Source: Desulfoglaeba alkanexedens ALDC
GTDB taxonomy: Bacteria > Desulfobacterota > Syntrophobacteria > Syntrophobacterales > DSM-9756
NCBI RefSeq assembly: GCF_005377625.1
Contig: NZ_CP040098.1
Span: 372,001 to 436,000 of the forward strand
Direction of reading: 5' to 3'
Length of the DNA stretch: 64,000 nucleotides
Shown: in pieces, positions 40,933 to 49,176 of the stretch
Numbering within the stretch: the first letter of the stretch is position 1
Layout: every line of letters starts with the position of its first letter
Program-made: the position numbers and the translations under genes
Notes under the pieces: generated by a model
Seen by the model: the letters and a program-made list of their open reading frames with translations, nothing else
Told to the model about the DNA's origin: nothing
The model's database searches: none

Positions 40933-43364
40933 CGCCCGCACCGGCTGTCTTCTGCCTTTCCTGCGGCGCGCTCGCCTTCGAGATTCTTCTCGTGCGGGTG
41001 CTTCACATCATTCAGTGGCACCATTTCGCCTTCATGATCATCAGCCTGGCGCTCCTCGGCTATGGGGCCGGCGGCACCGTCCTCGCCATCGTACAGAACC
41101 GCCTCCTCGACCGGTTTCCGTTCGCCTTCGCGGCAAGCGCCGTCGGCTTCAGCCTGTCATCCTTGGCCGCCATCGCCCTGGCGCAGCACATCCGGTTCAA
41201 TCCGCTGGAAATGCTTTGGGACCCCGGCCAGCTCGGCCGGCTCTTCAAAGTTTACCTGGTGCTGTCGCTGCCGTTTTTCTTTGCGGCAAGCGGCGTGGGG
41301 CTGGCCTTGGCCCGGCACCGAGGACGAATCCACCGGATCTACCTGGCGGATCTTCTGGGGGCTGGAACCGGGGCGGCGGCGGCCTTGGGGCTGCTTACGA
41401 CCTTCAGCCCGACCGACAGCATACGGATCGCCTCAACGCTCGGGTTCGTCGCGGCTGCCCTGGGGCTGTTCGACCCGTCACGACGCCGAACCCTTCTGTA
41501 CTTGGCGGGCCTTGCCGGCTGCGCACTCCTTTGGTCCGCAGCGTTTCCTCATGCGCTTCTCGCGCCGCGCGTTTCTGAATACAAGGGTCTTTCCATGGCG
41601 CTTCGAACACCGGGAGCCCGCATTCTTGAAGAGCGCCACAGCCCTCTGGGCTGGGTCGTGCTGGTTGAAAGCCCGAAGGTTCCGTTCCGGATCGCCCCCG
41701 GACTGAGCCTAGCCTGCGACGCGCCGGTTCCCGCGCAACTCGGACTTTTCATCGATGGAGACGGTCCGATCCCGGTCCTTGCCAGGCCCGACCGATCGGA
41801 ATCGACGGCCTACCTGGACTGCCTCCTCACCGCCCTGCCCTACCGGCTGGTTGCCGATCCCCGGGTGCTCGTCCTGGGGCTGGGCGGTGGAACCGATGCC
41901 GTTCTCGCCCACCGCCTGGGTGCGGCCTCCGTCGACGCGGTGGAAACAAACGCCGACTTGCTCGAACTGGTTCGAAAAGCCTCCGCCGACGATGCCGGAA
42001 GCGGCGCCTCCTGGCTTCAACGGACGCACATCCGCTTGGGGGAACCTCGAAGCACCATGGAACGGACTTCGAAAACCTATGATCTGATCCACCTTTCGGC
42101 CCTGGGGGCCCTTTCCGGTTCGGCGGCGGGGGCGCACGGGTTGAGTGAAACGTACGGCGCCACGGTGGAAGCCTTCGAAACCTACCTCGAACGCCTGGCG
42201 CCCGGCGGATTCCTCGTCGTCACCCAGACCATCGCCCTTCCCCCCCGAGCCACCCTGAAACTCGTAGCGACCGTTCTTTCCGCCATGGAGCGCACGAAGA
42301 CGCCCCACCCGCGGCAGCGCCTGGCCGTTCTTCGAAACTGGAACACCGCGCTGGTCCTCGTGAAAAAGGGAGTGATCACTGAAAGCGAGTCGGCGGCGAT
42401 CCGATCCTTCAGCGAAGTTCATTCCTTTGACCTGGTATTCCTCCCCGGCATAGAATCTTCGGAAGTCAACCGGTTCAACGTCCTGGAAAGGCCCTATTTT
42501 CATGAAGGTGTCCGCCGGCTGCTTGAAAAGGACCGAGACACGTTTCTCCGCGACTATCCCTTCGACCTGAAGCCGGCGACGGACGACCGCCCATACTTCT
42601 TTCACTTTTTCAAGTGGCGGGCCTTTCCGGAGTTCTTTGCGCTCCGGCGGCGAGGCGGCCTCCCGCTCATCGAATGGGCCTATCCGGTGCTTGCGGCGAC
42701 ACTGGGCCAGGCGGCTCTTTCGAGCGTCGTCCTCGTGGTGCTTCCCCTTCGGTTTTTGAAACGGCCCAAAAACCGAAGCGAAGGATCGTTGAAGCGCCGG
42801 GCCGGACCGTATTTCCTCTGCCTTGGCCTCGCCTTCCTTTTTGTGGAAATCGCCGTTATCCAGAAGTTCATCCTCCTTCTAGGCCGGCCCATCTACGCGA
42901 TGACGGCGACGGTAGCGCCGTTTCTCGTTTGTGCCGGTCTGGGAAGCGGCTTTTCGAAGGCATGGGCATCTCGGGTCGCGGGTGTCCATCGATTCTTCGA
43001 AGGACGCGCCATCGGCGTCACCGCCTTACTGGTAGGGATGATCGTCCTTTCGGCCGCGCTCCTCCTTCCCGAACTGGTTCAATACCTGATGCCCGCTCCG
43101 GCCGCCTTGCGCTGGCTCGCGGCCCTGGGGATCGCCGCGCCGCTCGCCTTTTTCATGGGCATGCCGTTTCCACTCGGTTTGAGCCTCCTTTCCCGACGGG
43201 CCGAAACCCTGATACCCTGGGCTTGGGGCGTGAACGGGTGCGCGTCGGTTCTGAGCGCGGTACTGGCCATGGTTTTCGCCATCCATTGGGGCTACAGGGC
43301 GGTTCTCGTATCGGCCGCAATGTTGTATCTTGTGGCGGCCGTTCTGTTCTGGAACGAAGATTGA
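40929..43364 (+). CDS. Polytopic membrane protein with spermidine synthase-like domain
   Basis: 811 aa. About seven N-terminal membrane helices (residues 1-215) are followed by a soluble Rossmann domain. Its VLVLGLGGGTDAVLAHRLGAA and DAVETNADLLELVRKA match the nucleotide-binding part of spermidine/spermine synthases. Several more helices follow (about 575-811). This architecture is common in Deltaproteobacteria but has no proven reaction. It is translationally coupled to the exported Pcm. Confidence 0.83.
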   Translation: MTPAPAVFCLSCGALAFEILLVRVLHIIQWHHFAFMIISLALLGYGAGGTVLAIVQNRLLDRFPFAFAASAVGFSLSSLAAIALAQHIRFNPLEMLWDPGQLGRLFKVYLVLSLPFFFAASGVGLALARHRGRIHRIYLADLLGAGTGAAAALGLLTTFSPTDSIRIASTLGFVAAALGLFDPSRRRTLLYLAGLAGCALLWSAAFPHALLAPRVSEYKGLSMALRTPGARILEERHSPLGWVVLVESPKVPFRIAPGLSLACDAPVPAQLGLFIDGDGPIPVLARPDRSESTAYLDCLLTALPYRLVADPRVLVLGLGGGTDAVLAHRLGAASVDAVETNADLLELVRKASADDAGSGASWLQRTHIRLGEPRSTMERTSKTYDLIHLSALGALSGSAAGAHGLSETYGATVEAFETYLERLAPGGFLVVTQTIALPPRATLKLVATVLSAMERTKTPHPRQRLAVLRNWNTALVLVKKGVITESESAAIRSFSEVHSFDLVFLPGIESSEVNRFNVLERPYFHEGVRRLLEKDRDTFLRDYPFDLKPATDDRPYFFHFFKWRAFPEFFALRRRGGLPLIEWAYPVLAATLGQAALSSVVLVVLPLRFLKRPKNRSEGSLKRRAGPYFLCLGLAFLFVEIAVIQKFILLLGRPIYAMTATVAPFLVCAGLGSGFSKAWASRVAGVHRFFEGRAIGVTALLVGMIVLSAALLLPELVQYLMPAPAALRWLAALGIAAPLAFFMGMPFPLGLSLLSRRAETLIPWAWGVNGCASVLSAVLAMVFAIHWGYRAVLVSAAMLYLVAAVLFWNED

Positions 43365-43444
43365 CATGCACTCGAACCTTCCCTGGAACGCCGACCCTGC
43401 CCGATATGGCAGGCATACGAGAGGGCGGTGAGGAAGAAACGGAA

Positions 43445-44830
43445 ATGGCCAAGGTTCTTTTTGTGGAAGACGATGCGTCGCTACGGCTCACGCAGACGCT
43501 TTACTTGGAACAGGAAGGGTTCACCGTAACGGCGGCTTCCGGCCGGCGAGGTGCCCGGAAATCCTTGGAACAGGATAGCTTCGACCTGGTGGTGACGGAC
43601 CTTCGACTGGGCGAAGCAAGCGGCATCGACGTGCTTCGTGACACCCGAAGTCTCCAGCCAGAAGCGGAAATCATCGTCATCACCGGATACGGGTCCGTGG
43701 AAAGCGCCGTCGAAGCCATGAAGGAGGGCGCCTACGACTATCTCACCAAGCCCGTCGATCCGGAACAGCTCGTCCGTGTCCTCCGAAAGGCGCTGGAACG
43801 GCGGGCGCTTCGCCTGCAAGTCGACCACCTGCAAGTGCGCTGTGCCCGGGAAGCCGGGTTGGATGGTTTCGTCGCGGTGAGCCCGGCCATGCGGTTGGTG
43901 CTGTCCGCCGTCGACGATGTGGCGGCCACCGACGCCACCGTGCTCATCGAAGGAGAAAGCGGCACCGGAAAAGAACTCATAGCCAAGCTCATCCACCAGC
44001 GGAGCCGCCGGGCCATGGGGCCGTTTCTCGGAATCAACTGCGGCGCCATGCCGGAAAACCTCCTGGAAAGTGAGCTCTTCGGTCATGTGCGCGGTTCCTT
44101 CACCGGCGCTCACCGGGACAAGAAAGGCCTCTTTGAAGCCGCCGGCGGCGGAACGCTCTTTCTCGACGAAATCGGGGAACTCTCCCCCAACTTCCAGGTG
44201 AAGCTTCTTCGAACGCTGCAGGAAGGCACCATCCGGCGCGTGGGCGACATCCGGGAAACCTTCGTGGACGTCCGGATCATCGCGGCGAGTAACCGGGACC
44301 TCATCGGGCTCGTCCATGAAGGGGCCTTTCGCCAGGACCTCTATTTCCGCATCAAGGTGGTTCCCATCCACCTGCCGCCGCTTCGTGAACGAAGAGAAGA
44401 CATCCTTCCGCTGGCGGAAATGTTCGTCAGGCGCCTGAGCGACCGCATGGGCCGCAAACCGCCGGAACTGTCGCCCGCCGCCAAGGAAAAGCTCTATGGC
44501 CATTGCTGGCCCGGCAACGTACGGGAACTGGAAAACACCCTGGAACGGGCCCTGATTTTCAACCGGGGCGATCGACTCGAAGCCGACGACTTCACACTGG
44601 AGGCCTGCCCGCCGCACCCCTCCGCCGGTTTTGGAACAGCGGCCGAAGACGCCCGCGATTGGCGGGTGTCCCTCGAAGAAATCGAACGGCGCCACATCCT
44701 CGACGTCCTGGAACGCTGCGGTGGGAACCGCACCAAGGCGGCGCGGATCCTCGGCATCGGCACCAATACTTTGTGGCGGAAAATCAAACGCTACCAGGAA
44801 GCATCAGGCTATGATCCGACGCAAACGTGA
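43445..44830 (+). CDS. Sigma-54-dependent response regulator (NtrC family)
   Basis: 461 aa. The REC domain has VEDDASLRLTQTLYLEQEGF, phosphoacceptor Asp in LVVTDLRLGEAS and Lys in YDYLTKPVDPE. The AAA+ domain has Walker A GESGTGKE, the sigma-54 contact loop GSFTGA and Walker B GGGTLFLDEIGEL. A Fis-type helix-turn-helix ends it (NRTKAARILGIGTNTLWRKI). Start ATG 43445 follows GAGGAAG. The kinase gene overlaps it by 20 bp. Confidence 0.93.
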   Translation: MAKVLFVEDDASLRLTQTLYLEQEGFTVTAASGRRGARKSLEQDSFDLVVTDLRLGEASGIDVLRDTRSLQPEAEIIVITGYGSVESAVEAMKEGAYDYLTKPVDPEQLVRVLRKALERRALRLQVDHLQVRCAREAGLDGFVAVSPAMRLVLSAVDDVAATDATVLIEGESGTGKELIAKLIHQRSRRAMGPFLGINCGAMPENLLESELFGHVRGSFTGAHRDKKGLFEAAGGGTLFLDEIGELSPNFQVKLLRTLQEGTIRRVGDIRETFVDVRIIAASNRDLIGLVHEGAFRQDLYFRIKVVPIHLPPLRERREDILPLAEMFVRRLSDRMGRKPPELSPAAKEKLYGHCWPGNVRELENTLERALIFNRGDRLEADDFTLEACPPHPSAGFGTAAEDARDWRVSLEEIERRHILDVLERCGGNRTKAARILGIGTNTLWRKIKRYQEASGYDPTQT

Positions 44831-45953
44831 ACCCTCTGAAACACCGCCCACCGTCGGAACCGAGCGGGACCGCCTTCAAGCGATCCTCAACAGCATGGAC
44901 GACGGCGTGGCCATCGTCGGGCGCGACTACCGCATCGAATTCATGAACCTGTCCTTGAGAAGCGAAATGGGTGACGGCGAAGGCCGCTTCTGTTTTGACT
45001 TCTTCGGGCATGACCGAGCGAACTGCGAAGAGTGCCAGCACGGGATGAGTTCCTTCGGGCCGGTCCTCCGAAGGGAATGGACCTGCCACAAAACGGGGAA
45101 GATCTTCGACGTCTCGGTGGCGCCGCTTCACAAGCCCGACGGCGACGTGGCTCGGCTGCACATCCTTCGCGACATCACCGAAAGAAAACGCCTGGAATCG
45201 CAGCTCCAGGAATACTCCGAGCGACTGGAAGCCAAGGTGCGCGAGCAGGCGGAGACCCTATCGCGCCAGGAACGCCTCGCGCTTCTCGGGGAAATCGCAG
45301 CGGGGCTGGCGCACGAGATCCGCACCCCGCTCGGCGCCATCCTCACCGGCATCCGTCTCCTGGAAAAAGGCGGCCAGCCGCCCGATAACGAACGGATCCT
45401 CTTCGACCTTCTGAAAAAAGAAACCGCCCGTCTGGACCGAAAGGTCACCGAATTTCTTGGTTACGCCCGAAAACGCACGCCGCAGTGGATGCTCACCTCC
45501 GTCGCCCAGCTGCTCCAGGACGTCAAGACAGTCCTGCAAAACGATCCAAGATTACTGGGATCCGTTACTATCCAATGCGCCGTGCCGGCGGACCTTCCCC
45601 CTTGGCCCATGGACCCGGACCAGATCAAGGAGGCACTGCTGAACATCGGCCAGAACGCCCTCCAAGCCCTTCAAGGCTCCGGGACGCTGCGACTGGAAGC
45701 CAAGGTGACCGATAACCTTCTGGAAATTTTCGTCTACGATGACGGGCCGGGCATCCCCATGGACATCCTACCTCAGATCTTCCGGCCCTTTTTCAGCCGC
45801 CGTTCCGACGGCACCGGACTGGGACTCGCCATCTGCCGGGAGATTGTCGAGGCCCACGGCGGGCGGATCGCGGCAACCAGCGTTCCGGGGCGCTCCACCG
45901 TCTTTCGGATCGCTCTTCCTTTCCGAAAAACCGAAGGAGGTTCTCAACGCTGA
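44811..45953 (+). CDS. Cytosolic PAS sensor histidine kinase
   Basis: 380 aa without membrane segments. The PAS domain (about residues 17-110) carries a C-x10-C-x2-C cluster around GHDRANCEECQHG. The HisKA box is GLAHEIRTPLGAILTGIRLL and the ATPase domain has NIGQNALQAL, DDGPGIP and GTGLGLAICREIVEAHGG. The overlap with the response regulator makes them a certain pair. The cysteine cluster points to a redox, metal or Fe-S signal (inference). Confidence 0.9.
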   Translation: MIRRKREPSETPPTVGTERDRLQAILNSMDDGVAIVGRDYRIEFMNLSLRSEMGDGEGRFCFDFFGHDRANCEECQHGMSSFGPVLRREWTCHKTGKIFDVSVAPLHKPDGDVARLHILRDITERKRLESQLQEYSERLEAKVREQAETLSRQERLALLGEIAAGLAHEIRTPLGAILTGIRLLEKGGQPPDNERILFDLLKKETARLDRKVTEFLGYARKRTPQWMLTSVAQLLQDVKTVLQNDPRLLGSVTIQCAVPADLPPWPMDPDQIKEALLNIGQNALQALQGSGTLRLEAKVTDNLLEIFVYDDGPGIPMDILPQIFRPFFSRRSDGTGLGLAICREIVEAHGGRIAATSVPGRSTVFRIALPFRKTEGGSQR

Positions 45954-46134
45954 GCAAAATGAAGCGGTGATGGCAAGCGATCCGGGGGCGCAGGGCGGCT
46001 CCTGCCTCGTAAGCCCCAGAAACCGCAAAGCCTACATGCCGCATCGAAAGCACGCCGGAACGCATGACGGCTGTCCGCAGCTGCTGGTCGAAACCGATGA
46101 ATGATCGACTGAAGCCAAGACCCGGAACCCATGA
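45954..46134. other. Gap between histidine kinase and GH130 remnant
   Basis: 181 bp. A 44-codon frame (45970-46104) is open but has no recognisable features and no good ribosome-binding site. This is where the 5' part of the GH130 gene has been lost, so a breakpoint lies here. Confidence 0.4.
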
Positions 46135-46905
46135 TGGGAGAATTGTGATGCTACAAACGAGACACCATTCTTCGCTGCAAATTATCCCGAAGAGATTTGG
46201 GGGATCGAAGACCCCAGGATCACCCGTATCGACGAACTGGATCTATGGGTCGTGGTGTACACCGCTTATTCCCGGGGTGGTCCGCTGGTTTCCCTGGCCA
46301 CGACGAGGGACTTTCAGACGTTCAAGCGCAAGGGTGCGGTGATGCCGCCGGAAGACAAGGACGCGGCCCTGTTCCCGGTCCGGTTCAATGGGCGCTGGGC
46401 CATGCTTCACCGGCCGGTTTCCGGGTTCGTGGGCGTCGGCGCCCATATCTGGATCTCCTTCAGCCCGGACATGAAACACTGGGGCGATCATCAAATACTT
46501 CTGCCGGCCCGTAAGGGCGGCTGGTGGGACGCCAACAAGGTCGGCCTTTCGCCGCCACCGCTGCGAACCGAAAAAGGCTGGCTGATCCTCTACCACGGCG
46601 TCCGCAGCACGGCCTCGGGGTGTATTTATCGGTTGGGACTGGCGCTGTTGGACCTGGAAGACCCGACCCGGCTGGTGGCCAGGGCGGATGAATGGGTATT
46701 CGGGCCGGAAGAGGCCTATGAGACCACCGGTGACGTGGACAAGGTGGTGTTCCCTTGCGGCTGGATCGCCGAGGGAGACGATATTCGGATGTATTACGGC
46801 GGGGCGGACAAATGCATCGCCCTGGCCACGGCGCGGGTATCGGAACTGCTGGACTGGCTCGAAAAGCACAACCAGCAGGATAGACGCATGTGGAGTCAGC
46901 TATGA
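46135..46905 (+). pseudogene. GH130 glycosidase/phosphorylase, 5'-truncated
   Basis: The frame is open after TGA 46132 with no usable start before GTG 46252. Translation gives PEEIWGIEDPRITRIDEL (the catalytic-Asp region of GH130), then WISFSPDMKHWGDH, GWLILYHGV and MYYGGADKCIALATA to a normal C-terminus. GH130 enzymes cleave or phosphorolyse beta-mannosides. About 80 N-terminal residues of a typical member are missing, so it is probably inactive. It overlaps the GT4 gene (ATGA). Confidence 0.8.
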
Positions 46906-48254
46906 GAATCGCCATGTTATCCCCAATCGCCTGGCGCACGCCGCCGAGACACTACGGTCCCTGGGAGTACGTTGTCTCCCTGCTGACCGAAGGCCTGGTG
47001 GCGCGCGGGATCGATGTGACCCTGTTTGCCACCGGCGATTCGCAAACCCGGGGCCGGCTGCAGAGCGTCTGCCCCAGGGGTTATGAGGAAGACCCGGAAC
47101 TACTGCCCAAGGTATGGGAATGTCTGCACATTTCCCATCTATTCGAACAAGGGGACGCCTTCGATCTGATTCACAACCACTTCGACTATCTGCCGCTCAC
47201 CTATTCCGGTATGACCACGACGCCGGTGGTGACCACCATCCACGGCTTTTCGTCGCCCAAGATCCTGCCGGTGTACAAGAAATACAACGGTAAATGCTTC
47301 TATGTGGCCATCAGCCAGGCCGACAAGTCGCCGGAGCTGGACTACGCCGCTGTCATCCATCACGGCATCGACCTTGGCCGGTTCACCTTCAGACGTGATC
47401 ATGGGTCGTATCTACTCTTTTTCGGCCGCATCCACCCGGAGAAGGGTACTGCCGAGTGCATCGAGGTGTCCCGGCGCGTCGGCATGAGGCTCATCATAGC
47501 GGGCATCATCCAGGACCAGGCCTATTTCGACACAAAGGTCAAGCCCTACTTGGATGGCGATCGCATCGTCTATGTGGGCAGCGTCGGGCCGGAAAAACGC
47601 GATGAACTGCTGGGCGGCGCCTACGCCCTGCTTCACCCCATCGCCTTCGACGAGCCGTTCGGCCTTTCCGTGGTGGAGTCCATGGCCTGCGGCACCCCGG
47701 TAGTGGCCTTTTCCAGGGGGAGCATGCCGGAAATCATCGCTCACGGGGAGACCGGTTTTTTGACCACCGATGTCGATGGGATGGTGCGGTACCTCAAAGA
47801 TGTCAGGGACCTTGACCGTCATAAATGCCGCCAACGGGTCGAGGCGCACTTCAGCGTGGAGCGCATGGTGGCGGATTATATCCGGGTGTACGAAACCATC
47901 ATCAACCGGACCCGGCGCGAGGACCACCGGCCCTGGGGCTTTTACGAGGTCTTGGCGGACAAGCCGGATCACAAGGTCAAGCGGATCACCGTCTACCCTG
48001 GGCAGCGCCTGAGCTACCAGCGCCATTTCAGGCGTTCCGAACACTGGTACGTGCTCAGCGGCACCGCGGTGGTGACCCGAAACGGAGAAGAGATCGAGCG
48101 GGTGTCCGGCCAGAGCATCGATCTGCCGGTGGGGACCTGGCACCGCATCCGCAACCCTGGATCGGACAACCTGGTGTTTATCGAGGTACAGACCGGGGAC
48201 TATTTCGGCGAGGATGATATCGAAAGATCGGAAGATGATTATGGCAGAATCTAA
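46902..48254 (+). CDS. GT4 glycosyltransferase fused to mannose-6-phosphate isomerase-type cupin
   Basis: 450 aa. The N-terminal GT-B transferase (about residues 1-340) begins MRIAMLSPIAWRTPPRHYGP. It has FFGRIHPEKGTAECIEVSRR and the EX7E-like FDEPFGLSVVESMACGTPVV segment. The C-terminal cupin (about 345-435), RPWGFYEVLADKPDHKVKRI and the following YPGQRLSYQRHFRRSEHWYV, matches the isomerase half of type II phosphomannose isomerase/GDP-mannose pyrophosphorylase. It is coupled to GH130 fragments on both sides, which points to mannose-containing glycan metabolism. Confidence 0.87.
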   Translation: MRIAMLSPIAWRTPPRHYGPWEYVVSLLTEGLVARGIDVTLFATGDSQTRGRLQSVCPRGYEEDPELLPKVWECLHISHLFEQGDAFDLIHNHFDYLPLTYSGMTTTPVVTTIHGFSSPKILPVYKKYNGKCFYVAISQADKSPELDYAAVIHHGIDLGRFTFRRDHGSYLLFFGRIHPEKGTAECIEVSRRVGMRLIIAGIIQDQAYFDTKVKPYLDGDRIVYVGSVGPEKRDELLGGAYALLHPIAFDEPFGLSVVESMACGTPVVAFSRGSMPEIIAHGETGFLTTDVDGMVRYLKDVRDLDRHKCRQRVEAHFSVERMVADYIRVYETIINRTRREDHRPWGFYEVLADKPDHKVKRITVYPGQRLSYQRHFRRSEHWYVLSGTAVVTRNGEEIERVSGQSIDLPVGTWHRIRNPGSDNLVFIEVQTGDYFGEDDIERSEDDYGRI

Positions 48255-48867
48255 AGAACCGATCATTCGGCGTTACGAGAAAAACCCCATCCTGACCAAG
48301 CATGATGTGCCCTACCCGGTGGAAACGGTGCACAATGCCGGCGTGGTCAAGCTGGGCGGCAAGTATGTCATGCTGTTTCGATCTCACTTGCGCAACGGCC
48401 GGTCGATCATCGGTCTGGCGCAAAGCCGTGACGGCTTACACTTTACGGTCCGGCCGGAGCCGTTCATCACCCCGGCCAAGGCCGGGCCGTTCGCCGAATA
48501 CGAAGCCTTCGGCGTGGAAGATCCGCGCATCTGCCCCATGGAAGGCAGATACCTGATCACCTACTCGGTCTATTCCCGGCACGGCGTCCGGGTGGCCCTG
48601 GCCGGAACCACGGATTTTGAGCGCCTGGACCGGATCGCCCTGATCACCCAGGCGGACTACCGCAACGTGGTCATTTTCCCTGAAAAAATAGGCGGCCGCT
48701 ATGCCCGGCTGGACCGGCCACATTCGGAAATCTCACCGTGGTCCATCTGGATTTCTTATTCGGATGAGATGAGATGTTCCCCTTGTTCCCAAGCCAGAGC
48801 TTGGGAACCAGCGGAATTAGCCCAAATAGATGCGTGGAAACTGCGAAATGTAAGCTTTGGACTCTGA
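48241..48867 (+). pseudogene. GH130 glycosidase/phosphorylase, 3'-truncated
   Basis: It starts ATG 48241 (MAESKEPIIRRYEKNPILT), overlapping the GT4 stop. It continues as a normal GH130 (NAGVVKLGGKYVMLFRSHL, EAFGVEDPRICPMEGRYL, VVIFPEKIGGRYARLDRPHS) up to WISYSDEM at about 48776. It then runs into a GTTCCCAAGC hairpin and a short unrelated tail. Roughly the last 150 residues are gone. It is the reciprocal of the fragment at 46135. Confidence 0.82.
48785..48808. repeat. GTTCCCAAGC-type hairpin repeat (48.8 kb copy)
   Basis: GTTCCCAAGC and GCTTGGGAAC form a perfect 10-bp stem around CAGA. It lies about 8 bp after the last GH130-like codon, at the gene's breakpoint. Confidence 0.8.
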
Positions 48868-49040
48868 GAAGCCTGAAACTCCTGACGGCCTTCCTGCATC
48901 CGACGGGATCCAAGCACTCCCCATCTCTTCCATAATGGACAGGCCGGCCTTCCAATATGGAACGATCGTGGGCTTTCCCGTAAGGCCCCGACGTGGTTCA
49001 TCTTATTGTTTTCTCATCATTTTCCTATTTCGTTCCATCC

Positions 49041-49055
49041 TGGCACAAGGTTTGC
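49041..49055 (+). promoter_or_regulatory. Sigma-54 (-24/-12) promoter of cooS
   Basis: TGGCAC, five bases, then TTGC matches the sigma-54 consensus exactly in both elements and spacing. It lies 122 bp before the cooS ATG on the correct strand. An NtrC-family regulator is encoded 4 kb upstream. Confidence 0.75.
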
Positions 49056-49176
49056 CGCAGCCAATGGCGGGTAGACAGGATGTGGGCGGGCCTGGGCCTG
49101 GTGGGGTTTGAGCCCACAGGAACGGCCCCGAAAGGAAAACCACGGTCCGGGCGGCCGGGTTACGGAGGCGACGATC

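Noticed and set aside
43481-44695. A 404-codon minus-strand frame opposite the response regulator
   Set aside because: Antisense shadow of a clear NtrC-type gene.
45970-46104. 44-codon gene after the histidine kinase
   Set aside because: No ribosome-binding site, composition or motif to support it. Mentioned only in the gap description.
46195-46205. A suspected frameshift in the G-run of the left GH130 gene
   Set aside because: Recounting the run (five G) shows that the WGIEDPRIT reading is continuous. The gene is only 5'-truncated, not frameshifted.
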